This document shows, one piece after another, positions 32,501 to 42,627 of a DNA stretch of 64,000 nt. Below the pieces are notes generated by a model. The model searched no databases, was not told the DNA's origin, and worked only from the letters and a program-made list of their open reading frames with translations. A program made the translations under genes and the position numbers. Source of the DNA: Allomyces arbusculus (lineage: Eukaryota; Blastocladiomycota; Blastocladiomycetes; Blastocladiales; Blastocladiaceae); assembly GCA_027604705.1 (NCBI GenBank), contig JADHYV010000024.1, positions 124,001-188,000 on the forward strand. Direction: 5' to 3'. Positions within the stretch are counted from its first letter, which is position 1. Every line of letters begins with the position of its first letter.

Positions 32501-32974
32501 CATGGGCGCGGTCAAGGTTGGCGTTGTCGACCATTCGGGCACCCCGCCCGCCGTCGTGGCCGGAAAAGTCTCGAGCACGGTCGGTGTCAGCGGCGGCAGC
32601 GGATTATCGACCGTGCTCTTAGGCAAGAGCAGTGCCGGCGGCGGTGGGGGCGCCAGCGGCTCGTGCAGCGCGGGTATCGCGGTCGTATTGGAGGAGGTCG
32701 ACGCGATCGCCGCCGTTGACGCGGCGTACTCGTTGCCGTGCTCCGGGAAGCCGTCGCGCCGGCCCCCGGCCGTGTTCATGGCCAGCGCATGCTGCTGCAG
32801 CTGGTCTATGAGATCATAGTCATGGTTGAAGGGCCAATTCCGTTGGTCAGTTGGAATTGATGTCGTTGGTGGGTGGGTCGTTCTGGCGCACCAAGGCACA
32901 CAAACACGGAACGGAATCCGCGACCATACTCGATTCCCAGGTATACGGCGCGGCAGATCCGCCATGGTGGCCAC
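29537..32974 (-). CDS. C2H2/C2HC zinc-finger transcription factor
   Basis: One long frame of up to 1145 aa. Two fingers lie at about residues 915-975: CTFAPCTARFSRNHDLKRHERIH (CX4C, HX3H) joined by TGEKKW to CVECGRAFGRRDALVRHTSA ending in a Cys instead of the last His, a form seen in fungal factors of the Crz1/Rsv1 type. The rest is Ser/Pro/Ala/Thr-rich with Gly-Tyr and His-rich patches, so likely activation regions; a basic, Lys-rich tail follows the fingers. Targets are unknown. The first ~64 residues look unlike the rest, and a CTGAC...CTCATAG acceptor-like string lies just before the second ATG (MNTAGGRRDG, about 32780), so the true start may be there or in an unseen exon. Confidence 0.8.
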   Translation of the reverse strand: MATMADLPRRIPGNRVWSRIPFRVCVPWCARTTHPPTTSIPTDQRNWPFNHDYDLIDQLQQHALAMNTAGGRRDGFPEHGNEYAASTAAIASTSSNTTAIPALHEPLAPPPPPALLLPKSTVDNPLPPLTPTVLETFPATTAGGVPEWSTTPTLTAPMPITSGTFYQHSGSSSYGHGGHGGHPFHGPTLNVVTSVPPPPPVYSSYEQQQHQQHLYQSGPMPMYSDMARTNEYAMTMPPAQSSNMGDAYAFPVMAPAAEGGYGAPDASTAFHAPPPLPPPVGQGASYAYDHGPAYSNTYGGAGDQHLYQANGAMPPVSTMGSVSTKPMSHAHTYPYSGLDSTGFSLPASTTGTPTALPVQLHDPVATTTTGEMLSATNTSLVASPAQITPVDVTASPGTTHHDASVAASAMVSRFRAHDPPLPLPSASPSLGPHSLYPNETPVSSAPASLPPAPSAPSLDIYPAPEHDSVLLSAHRDSPLLMPTTISAATTSTVASGSLLALPDLATAAAPDLASSMDLAPPTTTMAASMPTSLPTPPSSFSLAPTDPVAAVSPNLLGLHRRCYSLSSVPSPLPHVVPSHDEQNESMPSPAISPSDLSGSAAATAAPAAYSAINTLPPSTSARIFDYSSSPPIKRPRSMSASVVLGNAADARPAGGRMWQALRADAMDRVPEEDPTTTSAPAVSDSPPVGAPSTPIVPGSLHVSPLIVTSGNTAAPGASGPLKRKRGLSTPFPLANTPALSDPAAPAQPLPAPPPPSSSAASFTPVALPMGIADPVPPPPPVPLAPTMAAGPIAPAPLPMPMTMPLGYAPITTPPVAPVTLPFPHPGTPAAAAYAMPPPPPSLAPLAQHPHAHPHAHSHPAYYYPPTPHHHPHAHPHHPAPGGTAPLPLLAYGPNGYVELPPAPAVHDPTPETAKPFVCTFAPCTARFSRNHDLKRHERIHTGEKKWQCVECGRAFGRRDALVRHTSAPGGKCKAMFGKRRAGKQSPGTGSAAVEKGEGKATKQEGEQGNESSDESGDGDRPPPAKKVHLDPSAEKTAAVATTSAPSTTVPETTIGANSLRTMLQAAPAASGAMAPSTTAVAFPVPIAPMPSAPLSTPVATSAPFLPLLMHTTTTLPVAIAPAPTGPPMSFPTNAATGNTTTTTTP

Positions 32975-34967
32975 TGGAAGGCGCGACCGGTTCCATGTAG
33001 CTGAGCATCCAGCGAGCGTGCAGGAAGCGTGCAGCGAGCTTGCAGTCGAGGGCAGCAGCTGGCGACGGCGATCTTGGAGGATGCCGCAAGCAAGAGCGCG
33101 CGCGCGCCGGTTGCCTCTGGTTGTCTAGTTGAACGGCGCGCGGTTGCAGGCACGAAGAGCGGCCGCAGTCTATAGTGTCGCGTGCAGCGACTTGTGGGTT
33201 GGTGGAGAATGATGGCGAGGGCCGGCAAGAGGTCGTCGGTCGTCGAGGGTGGTGCAGGTTGGGCGTGAATCGAAGCGGGCTCCGTTGCCAAATGGCCAAA
33301 ATGGCGACGCTTTCCAGCTTGATTTTACCCTCTTCTTGTTCGATGCACGCGCGCCCGTGCATTTTATGGCCCAACCCACTTCCGGCCATCTCACGCGCAC
33401 GACCCGAGCCTCTCGCCCTCTCGACCATCGAGCCTCGAGGACAATGCGCTGCTGGTCGCTTCCAAACAGATTCAGCCGACGCGCGCTTCACAACCGTGCC
33501 GTGTTGCTTTGTGCCCTTTGCAACTGGGCCTGCGCGCGCACACCCTTGCAGCCATGCGACAACAGTTTCAATAACGTCCTTCGCATTTCGCCCCGGCCGA
33601 CCAAAACGCGCGCGCGGTCTCCTCGTTCCGGCCCAGCAGCGCCGACGACAACGCACGAGAATGCAATGCACACGGCATCCAAATGGACGATCCTGCCCGG
33701 ACGTGCACGCTCGTCATCGATTCTCTTTTGCTGCTAGCGTCGTTGTCCAAAACTATCGCTCGACAACATGGCACAGACACTGTGTGCTTATATTTTTTCA
33801 ATTCCAAGTTTCCGGTCCAGCGTGCCAGCAGCTTCGACAGTCGACGAGAGAGTCGACAAACCAGCCAACCTGTTCATCTCCACGTCCATTCGCCCCGTTC
33901 GCGACCGCATCCAGGCCATGACCCAACGCGCCCCTACTTGGGGAACTGTTACGGGGGCGAAGGTGGAACACGCTGGCGGCGCGGCGCGCGGTGGGGAGGC
34001 GCTGAACAATGGAGAGATTCAAGGCTGATCAAATACTTGATGGGCTGACCGGGACGGGCGCGTGGGAGCGAACTGGATGGAGGAAAACGACCACCCGACC
34101 AACGTGGCTGTGTGGTGCCACGACCGGAAATGAAATGCTTGCGGGCAACCGAGTCTTTGCGCATGTGCGCGCGTGCAGGCCGGGCGTCAACACGGAGGTC
34201 GAGCACCGAACAAACAGGTCGACAAAAGGAAAAGAGCGCGCCAAAAAGGATCGAGGATCGAGGGCGAAGAAGGCACGTAAGGCGTCACAGATCAAAAGCG
34301 CGTGCAAGCCTGGCCATGTCAGAGCGCCACGTGGGACCGGGTTTCGCCTCGGCGGCGAAATGTATGCGCACCCGTCTTGCATTGAAGGTCCCTGCAGGTG
34401 TGGGCGTGCATTGGACGTTGTTCCTCGTCGGGCCCCAGGACAACAACCTGGTCGAGCCTAACGCAGTCACGTTCTGATCAATCGTTGGGTCTTTGAGGGG
34501 ATCTCATTTTTTCCGCCAGCTTGCTGCTCGCTCCAGTCGCTCCCAGATCCTTGGCGACCGAGATGGGGTCGCGACCGCGCCTGCAGCGGCCAAGTCGGAA
34601 CCACCACCGTAGGTCGCCTGCATGAAGTGCAATATCGCAACGATACGTCTTGATCGCGCTGGCGATGAGCGGCGCTCTCGCTATGCAAGTTAGGTTCTCT
34701 CGTCATCTGTCTTGTCTATAAACACAGGGCAGCCCAAACCCGTCACGATCCGTGGTTGCCTTTCGACTTGGGCCCTACAGCCCGCTCTGCTCCACTTCAG
34801 TATCTTGGTAAACATTGATCCTCAAATGGCATGTGCACGTTTCGACTGCAGGTAGAGCGTGATGCTCCTGATGTAAACGAGAGCCGGCTTGTCCAGCGCC
34901 GTGGAATAATCAAACTGTGGTCATGTATTATTACCAAAGACATGCACCCTCGCCCAAAACACATCCA
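32975..34967. other. Intergenic region of 2 kb between zinc-finger and phytase genes
   Basis: Upstream DNA of the zinc-finger gene and 3' flank of the phytase gene. Only one small candidate frame (33768-34028) is entered separately; no RNA gene, repeat or element was recognised. Confidence 0.45.
33768..34028 (+). CDS. Possible small hypothetical protein, 86 aa
   Basis: ATG at 33768 follows AACAAC-like leader DNA (TCGACAACATGG), and the frame is open for 86 codons. The C-terminal 60 residues (ERVDKPANLFIS..., RDRIQAMTQRAPTWGTVTGA, KVEHAGGAARGGEALNNGEI) are polar and Gly/Ala-rich and loosely recall small CsbD/Hmp1-like stress proteins of fungi. The N-terminal 20 residues may instead be intron. 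No splice model was better. Weak; could be non-coding. Confidence 0.3.
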   Translation: MAQTLCAYIFSIPSFRSSVPAASTVDERVDKPANLFISTSIRPVRDRIQAMTQRAPTWGTVTGAKVEHAGGAARGGEALNNGEIQG

Positions 34968-37679
34968 TCAAACCACAAGCTTCTCTACGTCGGCCCAATC
35001 CACCACCTTGAACGTGGCCTGCTTCTGCACCTGCGTCAGGTCCGCACCCGCCGTTGTCGCATCATCGTGCACGACCAGCACGCCACGCGCAAACCCACCC
35101 ATTTTGGCACTTGATACGGCCAACGAGTCGGTCTTGGTCACCGCGTCGCCCTTGGGGCCCGCACGAATCGCAAACTTGCCACGGAAGGCAAAGTTCGTGG
35201 GCGACGACACATCGTAGAGGTTGTACTCGTTGGCTCCTTGTGACGAAACGACGAGCGTGCGCTGCCCGCGCTTGGCCGGATCCGCGTACAGGGCTAGCCC
35301 TTCCACGTCGCGGTGCAGCTTGCCGTTCGGGTTGGCCAGCTGCGTCGAGTCGACGAGCACCGGTTGCCGCAGATCGCTGCTCGTGCGCTTGCCAATCGGG
35401 ATCGTGAACCGGCCTGTTGCTTGGTCGATGGCGGGCTTGGGCACGGCCGGAATCGCGTCGGTAATGGCAAACTGCGCGAGATCGTACCGCCAGACACCAA
35501 TGGACTCTTCGCCGACGTACAGCGCGCCCGTCTCGGCATCGCCCACGCAGTTTTCCAGCTGCGACCCCAGACCCACGGTCCACTGCCGCGCCAGCGTGAG
35601 CGTCGCCTTAGGTTCGGTCTTACCATCGGCGCTGCGCGTCACCGAGACGGTGTACTGGTAAGCAACGGCCTTCTTGGTCGTGATGATCAGCGTGTTGGCC
35701 TCGGCCGTCGTGCTCTTGGGCGTGTAGGTGAACGCGCACGAGCCGTACACTTCGAGCTCAGTGTCCTTGTTGAACTCGCGAATGTGGTTGGTGAGCGGGA
35801 TCAGAACGGGCACGAGCTCGGCCTGCGTGGCACCGGGTTTGGTGGCCAGGGTCTTGCGGTTGGCCGAAATGGCGGCCGGGTCGATGCGCCTATGATGGAG
35901 AGCAAAACACGAGTCAGCGCGAACCAGCAACTGGTGGAGAAGATTGATACTGTAACAACGCACCAGATACCAATGCCGTTGATCTTGCCGCGCACGCCCG
36001 CCAGCGCCAAGTCCACCTTCTCCCCCGTCGCCTTGCCCGCCGCGTCGAGCACAGGCACGTTCATGAGGATATCAACCGAGTTGAGTCCCGACTTTTTCGG
36101 CACCGCCGCAAACGCCAGCTCAGTCCCGTCCATGGCCCACACGTGAAGCCCGCCGTCGCTCTTGCTTTTGGTCGTGCCGATAATCACCGAATCGTCCGGG
36201 TTGGTCGGGTGTACGTAGACTTCAGGGTCATCGTTATCCTCGGCACTGCCCTTGTTCTCGAACCGGTCCGACGCGCGCAGCGTCAGTGCGGGCGTCACGG
36301 CGGCCACCGAGCACGTCGGGCCCGTGAACCCGGGCTTGCATTGGCAGACGGCTGGTTGCTTCTTGTCCGGGCACGTGCCGCGGTCGGACGGGCACGGGCA
36401 CGACACGCGCTCATCGCACTTCTTGCCCGTGAACCCTTCGTAGCAGACGCACTGCTTTTCATTGCCGTTGAGCACACAGAAACCATTGTCGTGGCACTTG
36501 TCGGCGTCGCACGCGGCCTTGGTCTCCATGGCCTCGGGCAGGTCGCCAAGAATGCGCGCGCCCGGCTTGACGATCCCCGCGGCCGCGAGAACGCGGTCGA
36601 GCGCGAAGAAATGGAACCCGGACTCCTTGGACGTGACGGTCAAAACACCGTTGGCGAACCCGTGGCCGGCCGACGCGACACTCACGCCCGACACGTCCTC
36701 GATCGCGACCGTCGGCTTGACCGACAGCGACTGCACCTTGCGCCAGTCGCCGACGCGAGGGCGGGACAGGACGGTCAATGTCGCGTCTTCCTCGGCGACA
36801 ACAGCATAGGCCGTGTCCTTGTCGCCCTCCACATAAAATGTGGCGAGAGCGGGAATTTCGGCGTCGACGTTGTAAATGGGCTTGGGCGATGGGCCGTTGG
36901 GCGAGCTGAAGTCGACCTCGTAAACGTTGCCGGCCTCGGTCGCAATCAGCGCGTGGTGCGGCGCGACACCGTGGATCGTGCACGCCGACGGGATCTCGGC
37001 GGGCTTCAGCGGCAGGAACTTGGTTTGGACCTGTGAAACGAGGTCGCACCAAAATGGTGAGTTTTGAATCCGTCACGTCTGTTACTGGGTGGAGAAACAA
37101 ACGTACGCGCTGCATTTCAAACTCCACCTTGCCATTATCCTCGTGGTCAATATCGAGCAAGTAGTACTTGACCCAGCCACCCTTGGTCACGAGCACGGCC
37201 GCGCGCTCGCCCTCGCTGTTCATGCCAGCGCACAGGCCGCCGATGTCCTCCTCCGTCTCATCAATGCGAGCGACCGGCGTGATCTTGCTGCCGTTACCCT
37301 CGACGATAAATGCCGTGAGCTGTGCCCACACTGACGACCAGCTGAGCACAACATTGGCCTGCTTTTCCGGATCGGGCACGCGCGCGACCCACTCGGCACG
37401 CCCAAACGGACTCGACGCGGGCACGGTGCCCGTGGAGGCGTCGACCACAGCCATAAAACCGTCAACTGTCTCCTTGGCGGTCGCGAGAAGCTGGCCGTTG
37501 TTAGCGTAGAGCGGGATCGCGCTTTTGACGTCTTCGAATGGCAGCGACTTGAAGTCGGTGGATGCGAGCGCGATGGGGACGGGATTGGCACCGGCCGACG
37601 CGGCAGGCAGCGGGTTCGCGAAGGTCCCAATTGCGAAAAGCGCAGCGACAAAGAGCGCCGCGAAATTGTGTGCGAGCAT
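34968..37679 (-). CDS. Secreted beta-propeller phytase with a tandem propeller and two EGF-like modules
   Basis: Exons 37679-37107, 37030-35964 and 35889-34968 encode 853 aa. A signal peptide is clear (MLAHNFAALFVAALFAIGTFA, then NPLP). Residues about 25-360 look like a diverged first propeller (VWAQLTAFIVEGNGSKIT, DIGGLCAGMNSEGERAAVLV). Two EGF-like modules follow: CDADKCHDNGFCVLNG...CVCYEGFTGKKC (about 365-396) and CPCPSDRGTC...CQCKPGFTGPTC (about 402-431). The C-terminal 415 residues are the beta-propeller phytase domain: DDPEVYVHPTNPDDSVIIGT, HVWAMDG, GALYVGEESIGVWRY, HRDVEGLALYA, LVVSSQGANEYNLYD, FKVVDWADVEKL. Such enzymes release phosphate from Ca-phytate outside the cell. TATAAAA boxes lie at 37886-37892 and 38016-38022 upstream. 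The family is mainly bacterial. Confidence 0.88.
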
Positions 37680-39151
37680 GTTGACGGTGTCGCGTCGACG
37701 CAGCGTCTGAGAAACAGGATCAGTTCATCATCAGTCGGTCGTCTGGTCAAGTAAGCATCGCGAAGAGGAACAGCAGACGAACCTAATCTAAGAGAGACGA
37801 TTGTGCGTCGATGAAGAGTGCGATGCGTGCGTGAAAGAGCAGATGATTCTCGATGTTTCTCGCTCGCCGTGGAACCACGGCCGGCTTTTATACTCGCCCG
37901 GGGACGTGCTCTCGATGTCGGATCAGATCAGTCGAGGTGACGGTAGTCGGTACAGCCAGCGTTGAAATCTGATGGTTCGTCCTCGAAAACGTGGAGATGT
38001 TTTGGGCCGCGTGCCTTTTATACGCGTCGCGGCCAGCTGGCGGGCCGTGTCGCTGCCGAGTTGCCGTATTGTTCGATCGAACCAAATTGCGTGTTTGGCT
38101 TGTCGGCCCGTTGCAGGCTGCGTCCGCGCCGGTTGCGCTGTGGCGGGTGCCGGTGCACAACTGCGTGTTGAGCAAGACGGGTCATGGTTGGCGCGCCCCC
38201 CAACGGCCGAGCCGTGGACTTTTCCCCTACATGGACCGGGCAGACGCGTCTCGCACGTCCCGCTCCTGCCTCAGCCTCGCTCAAAGTCATGAAATACGCA
38301 CGACGACCGTTGCATTTGCATGCGGTTGCACATGCACATGCACTCGCAGTCAGCATGCGGTCCTTGAAGTCGCGCCGAACCCCATCCAAACCACAGCGCT
38401 GTCAACCTGCTCCAGCTGCCTGCGCGCGTGCGTGGTCGCGCCGCGGCACCGTCCAGTGTCCGACCATCATGAAATCCCCACGTTTTGATTCGAACTATCG
38501 GTTCCAGGTCCTCCATGGTTCTGGCTGCTAAGCGTCGTTTTTTGTCCTGTTCGGCCAATCTATTGGCCTGGCACCATCGCGACACGCTCAAATGCCGCTT
38601 GCTCGCAGGTGCAGACAATGAAGTCGGCATGTTGGCGCAGTACGCCAGTCACTTCAGGATCTCGATCCGTCATGGAGGCCGGCCAGCCGCGGTACACTCG
38701 GCGAAAGATGATGAATTGGTTCTGGTCGCAGCGCGCGTTGTGGACTTGTGAGCACTTGAGAGCTGGCGGGAACGATGTCGGGGCATGCAGAGGTTGCGAG
38801 AGGTTCATTGTCGGCGTTGTGCAGGATTGCCGCGGTGCACCTCCGCCAAGCGGCCGGCAGGCCCAGCCGATCAGTGTTGCTGAAGAAGCGCCGCGATCAC
38901 GTGTGTAATCAAGGCAATATTCTGCAAAGCTGAGTGTCGCTGTTGGCTGCAATGCGAGGCGAACCGGACACCATGCTTCAACCGCAGCCGACCAAGTCCA
39001 ACTCCAAGCACTCAACGACAACAAATGAAGTTGCCGATTTCTTGTGGCGGACAGCCGTCCATACACGGCGACACGACAGCACTCCGTTCGCCCAGTCGCT
39101 CAAGTCAACACGTTGTCCTCGATTTTGCTCTCTTGCAGTATTGCAACCCCA
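37680..39151. other. Divergent intergenic region of 1.5 kb, phytase / disordered orphan
   Basis: Holds two TATAAAA-type boxes for the phytase gene (minus strand). No other gene is supported; short frames here do not look coding. Confidence 0.45.
37886..37892 (-). promoter_or_regulatory. TATA box (TATAAAA) of the phytase gene
   Basis: TATAAAA on the minus strand, 207 nt upstream of the phytase ATG; a second identical heptamer lies at 38016-38022. A phosphate- or development-regulated promoter would fit, but this is inference. Confidence 0.4.
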
Positions 39152-42100
39152 ATGTCGCTGGGAATTCTTCGACCCGCCATCTCGGTCGCGATTCTCGCTT
39201 GCGATCCCCAGCCGCCCGCCGACCCTATCCCAGTGCCAGCAGCAACTGTCCGCCCGCTGTCCAGTCACCCACCTCGGCCGGCGAGTACCCGTACCAGCGC
39301 TGAAAAATTCATTCTCAAGCGCGCGCCGTCCACCCTGACCTCGTCCACCCCAAATGTTGCTCATCCGAGCGCGCCACCGTGTCCCGAGGCCGCCGTCGGC
39401 GCTTCAAGCGCACCAACGTCCAGCGTGCCAAGCACGACCGCGCCCACGTCCGCGCCAACGTCGGAAAAGCATGGCACGTCGACCCGCTCCGCATCCACGC
39501 GTCTTAAGTCTGTCTCCATGTCGGTCAAGATTGGCACAATCATGGCGCCGGAGCCGAACAACGACAGAGCATCCCTGTCCCCGTGCGACTTTCCCGCGTC
39601 TCCTGATCGTCGCGGGACCCGACCCGCCCCCATCCTCGTTGACGCCATCGCGGCCGTTGACCACTATGGCCTCGTCACGCGGCCCGGCGACCCGGGCCAT
39701 TTCCGCATGGTGCAACTTGTGCGGTCCGCGCGGATCCGGGACCAGCTGAGCGCCGGCGACGCGCCCGTGGCGGGCAGTTCCCCGTCCGCCGCCACCACCA
39801 CGGACGGTCCGGAACCGGCCGCGCCCGGGACGCTCGCAAGGCGGCGGTCGCACGCGCGCCCCTGGTCGAGTATCGCTGTGCCCGCACCCACCACCAGCAC
39901 CGTCTCTGCGTGTCCCGGCGGCGCGGCGAAGGCCGATGCGGCGCCCGTCGACGATCCGGCGTCGGCACACTTGACGCTGACTCCGACGCGCATTCTCGTC
40001 GCGCCCGTGATGCCGCAGACGCGTGCGGCCGCGCGGCGGATCACGCGTGGCGACGATACCGGGCCACACTCGGTGCTCAAGACCAACATGGCCGAATCAG
40101 AGCTGCTCGGCACGCAAAAAGTCGGCGAGCGCAAGGCACAGGCATTGCTCGAGAACGTAATTGGGCTCTGGGCCAAGTCCAAGGCGCGGCGGAAACCGCC
40201 GGGGGGTGTGTCAGCGACGCCGAACACGGACCAGGCAAGTAACGGTGCTCCAGGTACGGCGGCGGCGGCGGCCCCGCACGCCGATACCAAACGTGCGCTT
40301 CGCGGCGGCGCGCCGCTCCCGCATGTGGGCGCGGGTCGACCGGGAGCGAGGGGAGGTAAAGGAACGGCCGCGGCAGCGAGTGCGTCGGCGCTCAACTCAA
40401 TGCAGGCGAGAAGCCGGACGGCGCTCCTGCACGATTCGCCCGGTGGCGGGCGCAAGATCCACCGCGTCTCGATTGCCACGTTCCCCACCCACCCGGAACG
40501 CGACCCGAGTACCATATCGCAGGGATCGGATCTCGGTCGACCGGCCAATCGGTGCACGTCGCGCTCAACCACCCCGTCGACGCCAGTGCTTGTGCAACGG
40601 CCCGCGTCAGACCAGGCACTCAAGAATGCCACCTTGATGTCGACACGGCTGGGTCGAGGATCGGGGCTGCCCTTTTCGGCGCGCAAAGAGACCAAGCCCA
40701 TTTCGCCGCCAGTCGCGGGCGGTGCCAAGCCGGGCCGACATTGGGGCAATGACAAGGCCGAAAGCGTCCAGAACTCGTCGATCGAGACAATGGAAACGTC
40801 CAGTTCCGGGTCGAGCTCGTCATTGGAAAGCGCGCGCCCCAGTCTCAGCACGCCGAGCCCCACGCGCGGCGGTCGCACGACCGGTGGATCACGCACGCCA
40901 TCGACGTCGAGCTCACCGACAAAACGCAGTCAACCCGACAGTCCGGCCTCCCGCACTGCATCGTCGCCGTCGCGCCTGACCCCGATCGTCACGCTGCGCA
41001 GCCGCATCATCGAGTCGCCGACCATATCCCCCACCATGTCCATCGCGTCGGCGCGTCCCGGCTCCGGTTTCCAAGACCCACCACCGTCGCCATCCCGTGA
41101 AACCGGCCCCTCAACCCCGCGCCCACTATCTGGCACGTCCAGACCCGCCGCCGCCGCCGCCGCCGCCACGATGACCCCCGACGGCAGCCGCCCCCCAAGC
41201 TCCTCAGTAAACAGACCACGTCTCCGGCGATCCGCCCTATCCGGACGCACCGCCGAGCCGACGACCGCGGGCGATTACCTCCTCCTCCCCTCGCGGGCCA
41301 TCCACCAAATCGGTCGTGTCTCGTTCTACTCCCACCGCCGTCGGCGCCGGGTCAAGTACCTCCTGACCGACTTGGCCACCCCACGCGCGCGCGCACGGCG
41401 GCGCGCCGTTATCGACCTGGCCCGTCGCGTGCCCACGATCCCGCTTGCGACGCTCGAACGCGCTTTACTCCCGCCGGACGATGTCCTGAAACCGACGGCA
41501 ACGCGCAAAATCGTTTCGACGATTTATGACCGGATCATGTCGGCGAAACGGAAGGGCAAGGACACGAATGCGTTCATGGATCTTTTTGTGAACCCGTTCG
41601 CGTCGATGGCCGTGCGGAGGGCGTCGAGATCGGCGGCGCATGCGGCCGGCGCGGGGCGGAGTGGGAGGCGGAACGCGGCGAATCCGGCGTATGCGGGAGT
41701 GGCACCGCGGGTGTCGGCGAGTTGGACGTTTCGCGAGCGCGTCACGCATCGGAAGTCGGTGCGCGCGTTCTCGAGGATCCGTGCGGTGTCGGCTGGGAGG
41801 GGGATGGAGCTGTTACGGCCTGTGTCGCGGACGGCGGCGGCGGAAACGGTGGTCGATGAGGAGATTGAGGAAACGGACGCGTCGGGTGCGGGTGCGAGCG
41901 CGAGCGGGCCGTCTGCGGTCGCGACGCCGGCGAGCACGGCCTCGTCGTCGATGAGTCTCAACACGTCGTGGACGTCGTCCTCGTCGGCGTGGCGCGCGCC
42001 GTACGTGTCACGCGCCAGCACGGCCGACAGTCTTGCGACCGTCTCGAGCTTGGTTCGCCCCAGCAGCAGCCTTCCGCCGGCGCCCGCATCGAGCCGGCGC

Positions 42101-42487
42101 GCGAGCCACGTCCCAGCACTCAACGCGATTCCGGCGACGATTCCCGAGGCCGACCCGGTTGGCGACGCCGTGGCCGCATGGCTGCGCACGAAACCGGCGC
42201 GGCGACCCGGCATGGTTCGTCGACCGCAGTACTCCGACTCGACGGAACTGGGTGCGTCGGCAACGGTCGCGACCAAGTACCCGATCAAGAAGGAGCGCGT
42301 GCTGCGCGGCGTGCTAAAACTGAATCCGACACGCGACTCCAAGGATTACTTGGGGCCGGTCTCGCCAAAGGCGCCGCCGAGCGCTGCGGCCAAACGGCCG
42401 CTCGTATGGTTCCCGGAGACGATTTTCAGTGGGGTGCCGACCGAGGCGATTGACTTGAATCTGAGAGCGAGCCTGAAGCCGCGATGA
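39152..42487 (+). CDS. Large, mostly disordered orphan with one basic ordered segment
   Basis: One frame of 1111 aa from the ATG at 39152 (the frame is open further back to 39044 without another ATG). It is rich in Ser, Thr, Pro, Arg and Ala. Residues about 700-880 differ: they are basic and look folded or helical (YLLLPSRAIHQIGRVSFYSH, RRRRRVKYLLTDLATPRARA, RKIVSTIYDRIMSAKRKGKD, NAFMDLFVNPFASMAVRRAS). A second short ordered patch is near the end (LKLNPTRDSKDYLGPVSP, WFPETIFSG). No family is recognised. GC at codon third positions is high throughout, which supports coding. It converges on eIF3i with 140 nt between stops. Confidence 0.65.
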   Translation: MSLGILRPAISVAILACDPQPPADPIPVPAATVRPLSSHPPRPASTRTSAEKFILKRAPSTLTSSTPNVAHPSAPPCPEAAVGASSAPTSSVPSTTAPTSAPTSEKHGTSTRSASTRLKSVSMSVKIGTIMAPEPNNDRASLSPCDFPASPDRRGTRPAPILVDAIAAVDHYGLVTRPGDPGHFRMVQLVRSARIRDQLSAGDAPVAGSSPSAATTTDGPEPAAPGTLARRRSHARPWSSIAVPAPTTSTVSACPGGAAKADAAPVDDPASAHLTLTPTRILVAPVMPQTRAAARRITRGDDTGPHSVLKTNMAESELLGTQKVGERKAQALLENVIGLWAKSKARRKPPGGVSATPNTDQASNGAPGTAAAAAPHADTKRALRGGAPLPHVGAGRPGARGGKGTAAAASASALNSMQARSRTALLHDSPGGGRKIHRVSIATFPTHPERDPSTISQGSDLGRPANRCTSRSTTPSTPVLVQRPASDQALKNATLMSTRLGRGSGLPFSARKETKPISPPVAGGAKPGRHWGNDKAESVQNSSIETMETSSSGSSSSLESARPSLSTPSPTRGGRTTGGSRTPSTSSSPTKRSQPDSPASRTASSPSRLTPIVTLRSRIIESPTISPTMSIASARPGSGFQDPPPSPSRETGPSTPRPLSGTSRPAAAAAAATMTPDGSRPPSSSVNRPRLRRSALSGRTAEPTTAGDYLLLPSRAIHQIGRVSFYSHRRRRRVKYLLTDLATPRARARRRAVIDLARRVPTIPLATLERALLPPDDVLKPTATRKIVSTIYDRIMSAKRKGKDTNAFMDLFVNPFASMAVRRASRSAAHAAGAGRSGRRNAANPAYAGVAPRVSASWTFRERVTHRKSVRAFSRIRAVSAGRGMELLRPVSRTAAAETVVDEEIEETDASGAGASASGPSAVATPASTASSSMSLNTSWTSSSSAWRAPYVSRASTADSLATVSSLVRPSSSLPPAPASSRRASHVPALNAIPATIPEADPVGDAVAAWLRTKPARRPGMVRRPQYSDSTELGASATVATKYPIKKERVLRGVLKLNPTRDSKDYLGPVSPKAPPSAAAKRPLVWFPETIFSGVPTEAIDLNLRASLKPR

Positions 42488-42627
42488 CGACGGGGGTCGA
42501 GGCAGGCTGGAGGAAATACAGTGGGTTCAAGCCAAGGTTTCCATTCCAACGAGACGACAACAACACACGATGGCAGGGCTGCTCTGCTGTTGTTGCCAGC
42601 CAGCCAACCAAAAGACAAACTCCACTT

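Noticed and set aside
38480-38500. GATTCGAACTATCGG, another tRNA-like B box
   Set aside because: Flanks do not pair and no A box lies at the right distance on either strand.
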